Assembly: GCA_004791255.1 (NCBI GenBank)
Contig: SRUQ01000012.1
Coordinates: forward strand, 113,321-177,320
Source: a bacterium M00.F.Ca.ET.205.01.1.1
GTDB taxonomy: Bacteria > Pseudomonadota > Alphaproteobacteria > Rhizobiales > Rhizobiaceae
Direction: 5' to 3'
DNA: 64,000 nucleotides
This document shows positions 17,624 through 26,972 of the stretch, one piece after another; position 1 is the stretch's first letter; each line of letters opens with the position of its first letter. Under the pieces are notes generated by a model. It made no database searches and was not told the DNA's origin. It saw only the letters and a list, made by a program, of their open reading frames with translations. Position numbers and translations under genes: made by a program.

Positions 17624-19918
17624 TCAAATCAGCTTCTCCAGCGTGATCGGCAGGTCCCGCACCCGCTTGCCGGTTGCGTGGAACACAGCGTTGGCAATCG
17701 CCGGCGCCACGCCGACGATCCCCACTTCCCCCGCACCCTTGCCGCCGAGCGCGGAGGAGTGCAGGTCGGGAATGCCGACCGAGATGACCTCGATGTCGGG
17801 AATGTCGGCGTTGGTCGGCACCAGATAGTCGCCAAGATTGTTGTTGACGATGCGGCCGTGTCGGCGGTCGACGATGCCTTCTTCCAGAAGCGCCTGGCCG
17901 ATGCCCATGATGATGCCGCCCTTCCACTGGCTTTCAGCCAGCTTTGGGTTGTAGAGCCGCCCGCAATCCATCGCCGACACCACGCGCGAGACACGCACCG
18001 TGCCGAAATCCTCGTCGACGCGCACCTCGACGAAATGCGCGCACCAGGAATAGCGCGAATAGTCGCCCTCCGTGTGCGGCAACGCCATGGCGATGGTGGT
18101 GTAGTTCTTGTAGCGCTCCTCCAGCGTCGAGTTCGCCGGCATGGTGTCGCCTTTGGCCTCGATGCTATCGCGGCCGAGCTTGCTCATGAGCTCGGCGATC
18201 GACAGCTCCGGCCCTTCGCCGCGCGGCGAGGCGATGCGGCCACCCCTGACGGAAAGCGTGTTCGCCTGCAGCGTCTCGAAAGGCGAGCGTGGGTCGGAGA
18301 GCGCGAGCCCGATCAGTTCGTCAAGCGCCTGGCCGGCCGCCTTGAAGACGGCACCAGTCATGACGCCGGCAAGCCGCGAGCCGCCGGTGACACCCGCACG
18401 GGCAAAATGCGAGTCGCCGAGTTTCACGGAGACCTGCTCCACCGGCACGCCCAGCGTCTCGGCGGCGGTCTGCGCCAGGATGGTGTAGGTGCCCTGGCCC
18501 ATGTCGATCGAGGAGCTTTCGACCTCGACCGAGCCGTCGGCCAGGATGCGCACCATTGCCTCGCCATAGGCGCGCCGCACCGGATAGGTGCCGGCGGCGA
18601 CGCCCCAGCCGACAAGATGGTTGCCGTCGCGCATCGAGCGCGGTGCGGCCGTCCGTTTCGACCAACCGAAACGCTCGGCGCCGGCTGCAAAAGCCTCGCG
18701 CAGTTGCCTGGTCGACCAGGCTTTTCTGGTGTGCGGGTCCTGCTCGGCATAATTCCTCAGCCTGATCTCCAGCGGGTCGATGCCGACCTCATAGGCAAGC
18801 TCATCGATGGCGCTTTCGATGCCGAAGGCGCTGGGGTTTTCGCCCGGCGCGCGCATCGCGCCCGGCGTCACCGTGTTGACCCGCACGACGTTCTGGCGCG
18901 ACGAGAAATTCGGTGCGGCATACATGATCGCGGTGGTCGAACCGAGCGGCTCGACCCACATGCCGTCCATCGAGGTTTCGTTGACGCCGCGATGAACGAT
19001 CGACTGGATGCGGCCCTCGGCGTCTGCGCCGAGCGCCAGCGTCTGGCGCGTCGAGGCCCTGCCGCCATAGCCGGTGAAGGTCTGCGGCCGTGTCATCACC
19101 AGCTTTACTGGCCGTCCCAGCATTTTGGCGGCACTCGCGGCAATCGCGCCATGACTGAGCGCCAGCGCCTTGGAGCCGAAGCCGCCGCCAACATAGGGCG
19201 CGACCAGGCGCACATTCTCGAACGGAATGGCGAACCATTCGGCATAGGTGCGGGCCATGCCGTCCAGCCACTGGCTAGGCTCCCACACGGTCAGCCGGTC
19301 GCCCTGCCATGCAGCGATCAGCCCGTGCGGCTCCATCGGCACCTGGTATTCGCGCGGCGTGGTGTAAGCGCTGCAGATGCGCACCGGAGCCGCGGTGAAG
19401 GCGGCGCTGGCGTCGCCCCATTCCTTGGTCATGGCGTCGATCGGGATGCCGTCGCCGGCCTTGGGGTCGTTGAGATCGACGATCGCCGGCGTCTCGTCAT
19501 AGGCGACCTTGACCAGGGCGGCCGCGGCGACCGCCTGTTCGAAGGTCTCGGCAACCACCGCCGCGACATGCTGGCCGGAAAAGATGATGTCGCGCGCCAG
19601 CGGGCAGTACGGCACATCCGGCGGCGTGTTGCCGAACCAGTCGGACGCGGTCTTGAGCGGCATGGCGTTGTCCGGCGTCAGCACCAGGAGCACGCCGGGG
19701 GCGGCCCGCGCCTCGGTCGCATCGATGGATTGCACCTTGCCCGCGGCGATCGTGCTCTCGACCAGCACGGCGTAGGCGAGGCCCTGGAGATGCTGTTCGA
19801 CCGCGTATCTTGCCGCACCAGTGATCTTGGCCGGGCCGTCGACGCGCGACAGCCGGCCGCCGACGGCATCGGTGCCACCGTCCGAAGCATCGCCATGTCT
19901 CGTGATGTGAACGGTCAT
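17624..19918 (-). CDS. Molybdenum hydroxylase large (Mo-binding) subunit, module 1
   Basis: This is the catalytic subunit of a xanthine dehydrogenase/aldehyde oxidase-family enzyme that hydroxylates an aldehyde or N-heterocycle; the substrate is not predictable here. It has 764 residues. The N-terminal a/b domain (GRLSRVDGPAKITGAARYA) and Mo-pterin domains (GGGFGSKA, MRAPGENPSAFGIE) are complete. The C-terminal motif GGKGAGEVG carries the conserved catalytic glutamate (about residue 731). The ATG at 19918 overlaps the FAD-subunit stop by 4 bases. A longer frame to 20095 exists but only shadows the FAD gene. There is no signal peptide, so the enzyme is cytoplasmic. Confidence 0.92.
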   Translation of the reverse strand: MTVHITRHGDASDGGTDAVGGRLSRVDGPAKITGAARYAVEQHLQGLAYAVLVESTIAAGKVQSIDATEARAAPGVLLVLTPDNAMPLKTASDWFGNTPPDVPYCPLARDIIFSGQHVAAVVAETFEQAVAAAALVKVAYDETPAIVDLNDPKAGDGIPIDAMTKEWGDASAAFTAAPVRICSAYTTPREYQVPMEPHGLIAAWQGDRLTVWEPSQWLDGMARTYAEWFAIPFENVRLVAPYVGGGFGSKALALSHGAIAASAAKMLGRPVKLVMTRPQTFTGYGGRASTRQTLALGADAEGRIQSIVHRGVNETSMDGMWVEPLGSTTAIMYAAPNFSSRQNVVRVNTVTPGAMRAPGENPSAFGIESAIDELAYEVGIDPLEIRLRNYAEQDPHTRKAWSTRQLREAFAAGAERFGWSKRTAAPRSMRDGNHLVGWGVAAGTYPVRRAYGEAMVRILADGSVEVESSSIDMGQGTYTILAQTAAETLGVPVEQVSVKLGDSHFARAGVTGGSRLAGVMTGAVFKAAGQALDELIGLALSDPRSPFETLQANTLSVRGGRIASPRGEGPELSIAELMSKLGRDSIEAKGDTMPANSTLEERYKNYTTIAMALPHTEGDYSRYSWCAHFVEVRVDEDFGTVRVSRVVSAMDCGRLYNPKLAESQWKGGIIMGIGQALLEEGIVDRRHGRIVNNNLGDYLVPTNADIPDIEVISVGIPDLHSSALGGKGAGEVGIVGVAPAIANAVFHATGKRVRDLPITLEKLI

Positions 19919-20898
19919 GCGGCTTCTCCCATCTTGAGGATGGCGCGGGCGACGACGCGCGGCGCCAGTTCGATCTTGTAGTGGTTGGCGCCATGGTCGA
20001 CGGCGCCTTCGACGGCGAGCCGGCTCGCCTGGCGGACGGTTTCTTCCTCCAGCACCTTGCCTTTCAGCGCGTCTTCCACGGCACGCGCCCGCCACGGCTT
20101 GGTGGCGACGCCGCCAAGCGCGACGCGCAGGTCGCGGATGGTGCGGCCGTCCGCTTCCAGTTCGAGACCGACGGCGGCACTCGCGGCGGCGAACTCATAG
20201 GACTGGCGGTCGCGCACCTTGAGATAGGTCGAACGGCGGGCGGCGGCCGAGGCGGGAAGCGAGATGGCGGTGATCATCTCGCCCGGTTCGAGTGGGTGTT
20301 CGCGCTGCGGCGTGGTGCCGGGCAGCAGGAAAAAGGCGTCGACCGGCATCTGGCGTTCGTCGAGGTGGACCGTGGCGTCGAAGGCGACCAGCGCGGTGGC
20401 GAGATCGCCGGGATACATGGCGATGCAGGCTTCGCTGGTGCCCAGCACTGCGTGGCCCCTGGTGACGCCGCCGATCGCGGCACAGCCACTGTCCGGCTGC
20501 CGCTTGTTGCAAGCGGAGAAGTTGGAGGGATCGCGGAAATAGGGGCAGCGCGTGCGCTGCATCAGATTGCCGCCGATGGTCGCCATGTTGCGCAACTGCG
20601 CCGAGGCCGCCTGCCACAGCGCTTCGGAGATGGCGGGGAAACGGCTTTTGATCTCTGCGTTGTCGGCAACATGGCTCATCCTGGCGAGCGCGCCGATGGT
20701 GGCGCCGTGCTCGTCGATTTCAATCCGGTCGAGCCCCTTGAGGTGAGAGATGTCGACCAGCGTGTCGGGTTCGGCGACGCCGCATTTGGCAAGGTCGATC
20801 AGCGTTGTGCCGCCGGCCAGCAGCATGGCGCCGGGCAGGGCGGCGGCCCGGCGTGCGGCTTCGGTCGAGGTGGCGCGAAGGTAGGAAAAATTCCTCAT
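19915..20898 (-). CDS. Molybdenum hydroxylase FAD-binding subunit, module 1
   Basis: The protein has 327 residues of the CoxM/XdhB type. The FAD-binding motifs are LPGAMLLAGGTTLIDLAK near the N-terminus and ATIGGNLMQRTRCPYF in the middle. The CO dehydrogenase flavoprotein C-terminal domain follows (LRVALGGVATKPWRA). It passes electrons from the iron-sulfur subunit to an acceptor. The 4-base overlaps with both neighbours indicate a tightly coupled operon. Confidence 0.93.
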   Translation of the reverse strand: MRNFSYLRATSTEAARRAAALPGAMLLAGGTTLIDLAKCGVAEPDTLVDISHLKGLDRIEIDEHGATIGALARMSHVADNAEIKSRFPAISEALWQAASAQLRNMATIGGNLMQRTRCPYFRDPSNFSACNKRQPDSGCAAIGGVTRGHAVLGTSEACIAMYPGDLATALVAFDATVHLDERQMPVDAFFLLPGTTPQREHPLEPGEMITAISLPASAAARRSTYLKVRDRQSYEFAAASAAVGLELEADGRTIRDLRVALGGVATKPWRARAVEDALKGKVLEEETVRQASRLAVEGAVDHGANHYKIELAPRVVARAILKMGEAA

Positions 20899-21362
20899 GA
20901 CGCGACCTCCAGGGCTGCCTGGCGCACCGCGGCGACGATGTGCGGATAGGCGCCGCAGCGGCAGAGATTGCCGGCCATGTATTCGCGGATCTCGTCATCC
21001 GAGCCGGCATGGCCCTCGCGGATGCAGGCCACGGCCGACATGATCTGGCCCGGCGTGCAATAGCCGCACTGGAAGGCGTCCTGTTCGAGGAAGGCAGCCT
21101 GCACGGGATGCAGTTCGCCCTCCCGCGCAAGCCCCTCTATGGTGGTGATGGCACGGCCTTCGGCCTGGGCGGCGAGCGTCAGGCAGGACAGCACGCGCTC
21201 GCCGTCGATATGAACGGTGCAGGCGCCGCACTGACCCTGGTCGCAGCCCTTCTTGGTGCCGGTGAGGCCGAGATGTTCACGCAGCGCGTCGAGCAGCGTG
21301 ACGCGCGGCTCGACGTCGAGCGCATGGCTCTGGCCGTTGATGTCGAGATGAATGCTGGTCAT
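20895..21362 (-). CDS. Molybdenum hydroxylase [2Fe-2S] subunit, module 1
   Basis: The protein has 155 residues. The N-terminal plant-type ferredoxin domain has GCDQGQCGACTVHIDG plus LSCL cysteines, and the C-terminal helical domain has QCGYCTPGQIM and NLCRCGAY, so all eight cluster cysteines are present. The first 86 bases overlap the aberrant end of the module-2 Mo subunit frame, and the 28 bases upstream match those before the paralogous gene at 24978. No separate promoter was visible, so expression may depend on read-through from module 2. Confidence 0.93.
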   Translation of the reverse strand: MTSIHLDINGQSHALDVEPRVTLLDALREHLGLTGTKKGCDQGQCGACTVHIDGERVLSCLTLAAQAEGRAITTIEGLAREGELHPVQAAFLEQDAFQCGYCTPGQIMSAVACIREGHAGSDDEIREYMAGNLCRCGAYPHIVAAVRQAALEVAS

Positions 21363-23439
21363 GGGCGTCTGGCTCCAACTGCTTGACGCGAAGTCGATTG
21401 ATCTGATGTCTGCGGCCGGAGCGCCGGTCGGTAATGGCTTCCTCGTGCAGTGCGAAGGAGACTCCCCAGATCATGCCGCCATAGTACTGGCTGCGCACCA
21501 GCCGTGGATTGATGACCCGCCCTGCGGCGAAGGCGCCGACCAGCCTGGTTACGCGGATTTGCCCGAAATCCGGGTCGACCTTCACCTCGGCGAAGACCGC
21601 ACCGTGCGCATGCATGGCATAGGCCTCCTGCGATGCCGGATCGGAAGCGCTTTTGCCGCTGCCTTCGACCTCCTTGAGGCCCGCGCGTGTCAGGATATCG
21701 GCATAGCTTTCGCTGCGGTTTTCATCGTCGCGGCGATAGAGCCGGCCGCCGCGCGCCAGCACGCCGGCGTTGCCGGCGCCGTAGAGCGGCGAGCGCTCGT
21801 CACCGGTGGCGAGATCGGCGAGCCTGGCGATGACGGCGGCGCCGGCATTGTGGATCGCCATGCCTGCCGTCGCCGTGTGGCCGGAGCCGCCGGCAATGCC
21901 GGCGTTGGGCAGGTCGGAGCTGCCGGCCCTGAACTCGACCCGGTCGATGTCCAGTCCCAGCCCGTCGGCGGCGATCTGGGCAAAGGCGGTCCAGGCGCCT
22001 TGACCCATATCCTGCGCGCCGGTCTCCATCAGTCCGCTGCCGTCGCTTCTCAGCACGGCGCGGGCCTCGGCCTGGAACATCAGGGCCGGGAATGTCGCCG
22101 TGCCCATGCCCCAGCCGGTGAGGAAGCCTTCCGCGTCGCGCATCAGCCGCGGCTCGACCGGGCGGTCGGCCCAGCCGAAGCTCTTGGCCGCCTGGGCGTA
22201 GCATTCGCGCAGCGCCTTGGAGGAGAACGGCTTGCCGGTCATCGGTTCGACCTCGGCATAGTTCTTCAATCGGAATTCCAGCGGATCCATGCCACAGGCC
22301 TCAGCCGCCTCGTCGATGGCGCTCTCGAGCGCGATCGAGCCGGTGGCTTCGCCGGGCGCCCGCATGAACAGCGGTGTGCCGGTGTCGAGCCGCACCGCCT
22401 CGTGCGAGGTGGCGATGGCCGGGCTGGCATAGAGCGAGTGCGAAGCATCCGCCGCCGGTTCGAAGAAATCGTCGAACGTGCTCGACGCGGTCCTGGCGTG
22501 ATGGTCGATCGCCGTCAGCTTGCCTTCGCCATCCATGCCCATGCGCAGCGTCTGGCGCGTCGGTGCGCGGTGGCCGACCGGTCCGTACATCTGTTCGCGC
22601 CGCAGCACCAGCTTGACCGGGCGGCCGACCAGCCGTGCCGCCAGAACGCCCAGCACCTGCGGGCCGGAGATCATGCCCTTCGAGCCGAAGCCGCCGCCCA
22701 GGAAAGGGCTGCGGATATGGATGTTGTCGGGCGCGATGCCGAACAGGCCGGCGATGCGGCCCTGCGCCATGGCAAGCCCCTGGCTCGGCGTGTCGATCGA
22801 CAGCCTGTCACCATCCCAGGCGGCAACGATCGCATGCGGTTCCATGGCGTTGTGGTACTGGGCCGGCGTTTCGTAGCTGGCCTCGATGCGCGTTGCCGCC
22901 GCGTCGAGGCCGGCCGCGACATCGCCCTTGTGCTGGACCGCCGGATTGCCGACCCCGACGGCCGCCGGCACGAAGCTTTTGGCGCCGTCGAGACCAACCC
23001 GCGCCGGCTGTACTTCATAGCGAGGTGACAGTAGCGCGGCGCCTTCGGTCGCCGCCTCCAGCGTTTGCGCAATCACCACGGCGATGGTCTGGTTGGCGTA
23101 GCGGACCTTGTCGTTCTGCAGCAAATCGAGCCGGAACATGAAGGGATGGTGCTTGGCGTCCGGATCGACGGCGAGCGCCGGCCGGTTTTGCGGTGTCATC
23201 ACCTCGACCACGCCCTCGTACGCCTTGGCCGCCTCGATATCGAGCGAAGCGACCCGGCCGCGCGCGATGCTGCTGACCGCCAGCACGGCATAGAGCATGC
23301 CGGCGGGGTGGTTGTCGGCGGCATAGCGAGCCGCACCGGTGACCTTGAGAAAACCATCGCGGCGAGTCAGCGGCTGGCCGATGCTGGATCCCTGCCGGCT
23401 ATGGGCGGGTTGCTGGTTGAGGCTGAGTTCAAGCGTCAT
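21277..23439 (-). pseudogene. Molybdenum hydroxylase large subunit, module 2, 3'-truncated
   Basis: The first ~676 residues are a normal Mo-binding subunit (GGGFGSKG, MRAPGEATGSIALE, DMGQGAWTAFAQI) up to HEEAITDRRSGR, near base 21412. The paralogue continues with about 70 residues including the GKGAGEVG motif. Here the frame instead runs for 44 foreign residues (RHQINRLRVKQLEPDAH...) that are simply the leader and start of the next gene. The conserved catalytic glutamate is therefore absent. Upstream parts show no frameshift, so the loss looks like a clean junction. The product might fold but should not hydroxylate substrate. Classed as a pseudogene by inference. Confidence 0.8.
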
Positions 23440-24487
23440 GGCGCGCTCCGGGAATGGAGGAAAAGGGGGAAGCAGGAAGGGCCGGCAGCCGCTCGGGAGT
23501 TCCCGCCAGGGCTGCCATCAGCGTCCTGACCACGATGCGGCGGGCAAGCTCGATCTTGAACGCATTGTCGCCGGAGGGTTTGGCATCGGCCAATGCCGTG
23601 TCGGCGGCGCGGGCGAAGGTCGCCTCGTCGGCATCGGCGCCGAGCAGGACGGCTTCCGCCGAACGCGCCCGCCACGGCTTGGCGGCGACACCGCCCAGCG
23701 CCAACCTTGCCGTGCGGATCTTGCCGCCTTCGACGGCAAGCCCTGCTGCGGCCGAGACGACGGCGAAAGCATAGGAGGTGCGTTCGCGCACTTTCAGATA
23801 GCGGGCATTAGCGGAGAACGAGGCGGCCTCCTGCGGCAGGCGCACCGCCACGACGAGGTCGCCGGGCTCCAGCGCATTCTCGCGCTGCGGCGTCTCGCCG
23901 GGAAGCCGGTGGAATTCCTCCAGCGTCACGTGACGCCGGCCGTTCCTGCCCTCGATCTCGACCACGGCGTCGAGCGCCACCAGCGGCACGCAGAAATCCG
24001 ACGGATGGGTGGCGATGCAGGCATTGCTCCAGCCAAGTACGGCGTGCAGGCGGTTCTCGCCACCCAGTGCGGTACAGCCCGAGCCGGGCTCGCGCTTGTT
24101 GCAGGGGCCGGCGGTGTCGTAGAAGTAACTGCAGCGCGTGCGCTGCAACAGATTGCCGCCGACCGTGGCGGCATTGCGCAGTTGCGCCGAGGCTCCAGAC
24201 AGCAACGCCTCGGCCACCGCCGGATAGGCCTTGGCGAATGACGTATCGTGGGCAAGATCGGCATTGCGGACCAGCGCACCGATGCGCAGGCCGCCATCGA
24301 CCAGCCACTCGATGCGGTTGAGGTCGGGCAGGCGCGAGATGTCGACGATGCGGTCGGGGCTGGTGACGCCGCCCTTCATCAGGTCGAGCAAATTGGTGCC
24401 GCCGGCGAGATAGGTCGCCCCCGGCTCGGCGGCCGCGGCGATGGCGTCGGGGATGGAGGCGGGCCTGATGTAATCGAAGTCTCTCAT
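23429..24487 (-). CDS. Molybdenum hydroxylase FAD-binding subunit, module 2
   Basis: This 352-residue protein is a paralogue of the module-1 FAD subunit. It has GATYLAGGTNLLDLMKGG, TVGGNLLQRTRCSYF and LALGGVAAKPWRA in the same order. The start at 24487 overlaps the stop of the iron-sulfur gene (ATGA), and its own stop overlaps the Mo-subunit start by 11 bases. It is intact, so it could in principle serve the module-1 catalytic subunit. Confidence 0.92.
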   Translation of the reverse strand: MRDFDYIRPASIPDAIAAAAEPGATYLAGGTNLLDLMKGGVTSPDRIVDISRLPDLNRIEWLVDGGLRIGALVRNADLAHDTSFAKAYPAVAEALLSGASAQLRNAATVGGNLLQRTRCSYFYDTAGPCNKREPGSGCTALGGENRLHAVLGWSNACIATHPSDFCVPLVALDAVVEIEGRNGRRHVTLEEFHRLPGETPQRENALEPGDLVVAVRLPQEAASFSANARYLKVRERTSYAFAVVSAAAGLAVEGGKIRTARLALGGVAAKPWRARSAEAVLLGADADEATFARAADTALADAKPSGDNAFKIELARRIVVRTLMAALAGTPERLPALPASPFSSIPGARHDA

Positions 24488-24978
24488 GCCGCGGTCCTCC
24501 GGTCGGTTTTGGCCATGTTTTCCTGGGCTTCCAGGATTGCCTCGACGATGCCGCCATAGGCGGCGCAGCGGCACAAATTGCCGCTCATCGCCTCGCGGAT
24601 GCGCTCGGGATCGTCGCCGGCCTGGCCTTCGGCGATCAGGCCGAGCGTGCTCATGATCTGGCCGGGCGTGCAGAAGCCACACTGGAAGCCGTCATGGGCG
24701 ATGAAAGCAGCCTGCACCGGATGCAGCTCTTCGCCATGGGCGACGCCCTCGATGGTCAGGATATCGGCGCCGTCATGGCTGAGCGCCAGCGCCAGGCAGG
24801 AATTGACGCGCCTGCCGTCGACCAGCACCGTGCAGGCGCCGCACTGGCCGCGGTCGCAGCCCTTCTTGGTGCCGGTGAGGTCAAGCCGTTCGCGCAGCAG
24901 GTCCAGGAGGGTTAGGCGAGGATCCACCTCCAACTGGTGCCGGTGTCCGTTGATGGTAAGCGTGATGGGAAGGTTCAT
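24484..24978 (-). CDS. Molybdenum hydroxylase [2Fe-2S] subunit, module 2
   Basis: The protein has 164 residues. Its cluster motifs GCDRGQCGACTVLVDG and QCGFCTPGQIM...NLCRCAAY match the module-1 paralogue, with all ligands present. It is the first gene of the minus-strand operon, facing the TetR gene across a region that holds a palindromic operator. The 28-base leader just upstream is almost the same as that before the gene at 21362. Confidence 0.93.
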   Translation of the reverse strand: MNLPITLTINGHRHQLEVDPRLTLLDLLRERLDLTGTKKGCDRGQCGACTVLVDGRRVNSCLALALSHDGADILTIEGVAHGEELHPVQAAFIAHDGFQCGFCTPGQIMSTLGLIAEGQAGDDPERIREAMSGNLCRCAAYGGIVEAILEAQENMAKTDRRTAA

Positions 24979-25150
24979 GGGCGTCTGGCTCCAGTTGCTT
25001 GACGCTGCGGGGATGGATTTGGTGTCGGGGGAGGAGAGGGCAAGGGGCGGAGGGCGTTATCTCCCGTCCAGCAAGAGATTGCGTTGGCCTGCAAGCTTTC
25101 AGCACGTGACATACCGCTCCCCCTGATTATATGATAAGGCTTCTCCACTA

Positions 25151-25172
25151 TAAGCGGAGGCGCCTCCGTTTA
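25151..25172. promoter_or_regulatory. TetR-type palindromic operator
   Basis: The perfect 14-bp palindrome CGGAGGCGCCTCCG (25155-25168) is flanked by further symmetric TAA and TTA, giving an almost perfect 22-bp dyad. It lies between the divergent molybdenum hydroxylase operon and the tetR gene, 60 bases before the preferred tetR start. That placement suits autoregulation plus repression of the operon. Confidence 0.75.
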
Positions 25173-25231
25173 TTTACGTGGGGGCTGGCCAGGCATGGTT
25201 CAAGCCCCCATATCCGCAGTGGAGAAAAAAG

Positions 25232-25855
25232 TTGGCTGTTGAGCCGCCCACACTTGTCGAACAGAAGCCCGACGTGGCCGAGAAGCGGCTGCGCGCCGAC
25301 GCGCGCCGCAATCGCGACCGGCTGGTCGAGGTGGCGGCATCGGCCTTCACCGAGCGCGGCATCGATGCCTCGCTTGAGGAGATCGCGCGCCGCGCCGGCG
25401 TCGGCATCGGCACGCTCTACCGGCATTTCCCGACGCGCGAGCACCTGGTCGAGGTGGTCTACCGGCGCGAGGTAGAGGGGCTGTGCGCGGCGGCGGGCGA
25501 ACTCGCGCACGAGCATGCCTCCGACGTCGCGCTGGAAGAGTGGATGCAGCGTTTCGTCGATTATATCGCCACCAAGCGGGGGCTAGCGACCAGCCTGCGC
25601 ATCCTGCTCACCACCAACTCGACGCTGTTCTCCGACACGTTTGGGCGGGTTACGCAGGCGCTGCGGCAACTGGTCGAGGCGGCGGTGGCCGATGGCACCA
25701 TCCGCGGTGACGTCGATGCGTCCGATGTGCTGCATGCCTTGGGCGGGATCTATTCGGCGCCCGACACACCGGAGTGGCGCGACCGCTCGCGCCGGCTGGT
25801 CAAGCTGTTGATGGACGGGCTGCGGTTCGGGGCGGAGAAATCGACCAAGGCCTGA
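25232..25855 (+). CDS. TetR-family repressor
   Basis: The protein has 207 residues from the TTG at 25232, which has GGAG seven bases upstream; a GTG at 25178 would add 18 residues encoded next to the operator and is less likely. The N-terminal HTH (about 20-65) contains TERGIDASLEEIARRAGVGI and GTLYRHFPTREHLVEVVY, typical TetR signatures. The C-terminal ligand domain is of the SbtR-like type. It probably represses the divergent molybdenum hydroxylase genes, with a substrate of that enzyme as inducer. Confidence 0.9.
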   Translation: MAVEPPTLVEQKPDVAEKRLRADARRNRDRLVEVAASAFTERGIDASLEEIARRAGVGIGTLYRHFPTREHLVEVVYRREVEGLCAAAGELAHEHASDVALEEWMQRFVDYIATKRGLATSLRILLTTNSTLFSDTFGRVTQALRQLVEAAVADGTIRGDVDASDVLHALGGIYSAPDTPEWRDRSRRLVKLLMDGLRFGAEKSTKA

Positions 25856-25974
25856 TGGTCTTCACGATCTCACCCTAAGGGCCGCAGGGCATTGCAGGGC
25901 GAACACCGCGCTTGCATCTCGACAGCAGCGTTTGTTAAATTCCTTACATTTCAGGCGATCGACAGGCCCCATTG

Positions 25975-26706
25975 ATGACGGCTCGCAAAGCGCAAAGGAC
26001 TGCCAGGCTGATGCATCTCCTGTCGGAGCGGCGGGTCATTCATCTCAGCGAAGCGGCAACGCTGCTCGGCGTCTCCGAGATGACGGTGCGGCGCGACATC
26101 GCCACCAACCAGGGGCAGATCGCCTATCTCGGCGGGCACATACTGGCGGCAGCGGAGATCGATGCCGACGCGCCTTACGAACTGGCGACCGCGGCCGACA
26201 GCCACGCGGCGGCAAAGCGCGAGGCCTGCGCGCATGCCGTGCGCAAGATACGGCCCGACGAGACGATCTTCATCGACTGCGGCACAACGCTGATCCATCT
26301 GGTCGATCTCATTCCGGACGATTATCAAATAACCGCAATATGTTACGCGATGAACGTCGCCGAGCGCCTGAGCCGCAAAGCCAACATAACCATCATCATG
26401 CTGGGTGGCGTCTATCACCCGGCCTCGGCGTCCTTCTCGGGCACGCATGATTTCGATATTTTGAAGAGCGTCGGCATCAATGCCGCCTTCCTCTCGGCTG
26501 CCGGGGTCGATGCCAAGCGCGGCGCCACCTGCGAGCATTTCCATGAGGCGGTGGTGAAGCAGAAGGTGATGGGCCTGGCGCGCGAAAACTACCTCGTTGT
26601 CGATTCGAGCAAGATCGGCAAGCTCAAGCGCGCTTTCTTCGCGCCAATGGACGGCTTCGACGCCGTCATCACCGAGCACGGCGAGGCTTCGCCGGATTCG
26701 TTCTGA
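25975..26706 (+). CDS. DeoR-family transcriptional regulator
   Basis: The protein has 243 residues from the ATG at 25975; a TTG directly before it adds one residue. The N-terminal DeoR HTH has RVIHLSEAATLLGVSEMTVRRDI, and the C-terminal sugar-phosphate sensor domain has ETIFIDCGTT, the usual DeoRC motif. It precedes the ABC importer operon on the same strand and is its likely regulator, responding to a phosphorylated sugar or polyol intermediate. Confidence 0.92.
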   Translation: MTARKAQRTARLMHLLSERRVIHLSEAATLLGVSEMTVRRDIATNQGQIAYLGGHILAAAEIDADAPYELATAADSHAAAKREACAHAVRKIRPDETIFIDCGTTLIHLVDLIPDDYQITAICYAMNVAERLSRKANITIIMLGGVYHPASASFSGTHDFDILKSVGINAAFLSAAGVDAKRGATCEHFHEAVVKQKVMGLARENYLVVDSSKIGKLKRAFFAPMDGFDAVITEHGEASPDSF

Positions 26707-26737
26707 TTCCCCTGGCGATTGGCGCGACCGCTTATCG

Positions 26738-26799
26738 CTTTGTCATCCTCGGGTCTCCGCGACGGAGCTTCGCTCCTGCTTCGTCCGCGGATGACGAAG
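26738..26799. repeat. Palindromic intergenic repeat (hairpin)
   Basis: CTTTGTCATCC at the left and GGATGACGAAG at the right form an 11-bp near-perfect inverted repeat enclosing internally self-complementary GC-rich sequence (CGACGGAGC / GCTCC-type arms). It resembles the small palindromic repeats scattered in Mesorhizobium intergenic regions. It may stop transcription from the deoR gene. Confidence 0.65.
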
Positions 26800-26972
26800 T
26801 TTGGGAGGCTTCTGCCAAATTCCCTGTGCAGCGCCAGCGGCCGCCTGCCTGACTTCATTTGACATTTGGCATTTCTGATGGAAAAGTCACAAAAAAAGTA
26901 AGATAAGTCTCAAAACGACAATCTCGGCAGTCTGGGGTAGGGAACGCGTCAAAGGGAGGAAGCGCGGGCGTC

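Noticed and set aside
19919..20095. N-terminal extension of the module-1 Mo subunit.
   Set aside because: It is Arg-rich shadow sequence within the FAD-subunit gene; the ATG at 19918 gives the normal family start and a 4-base overlap.
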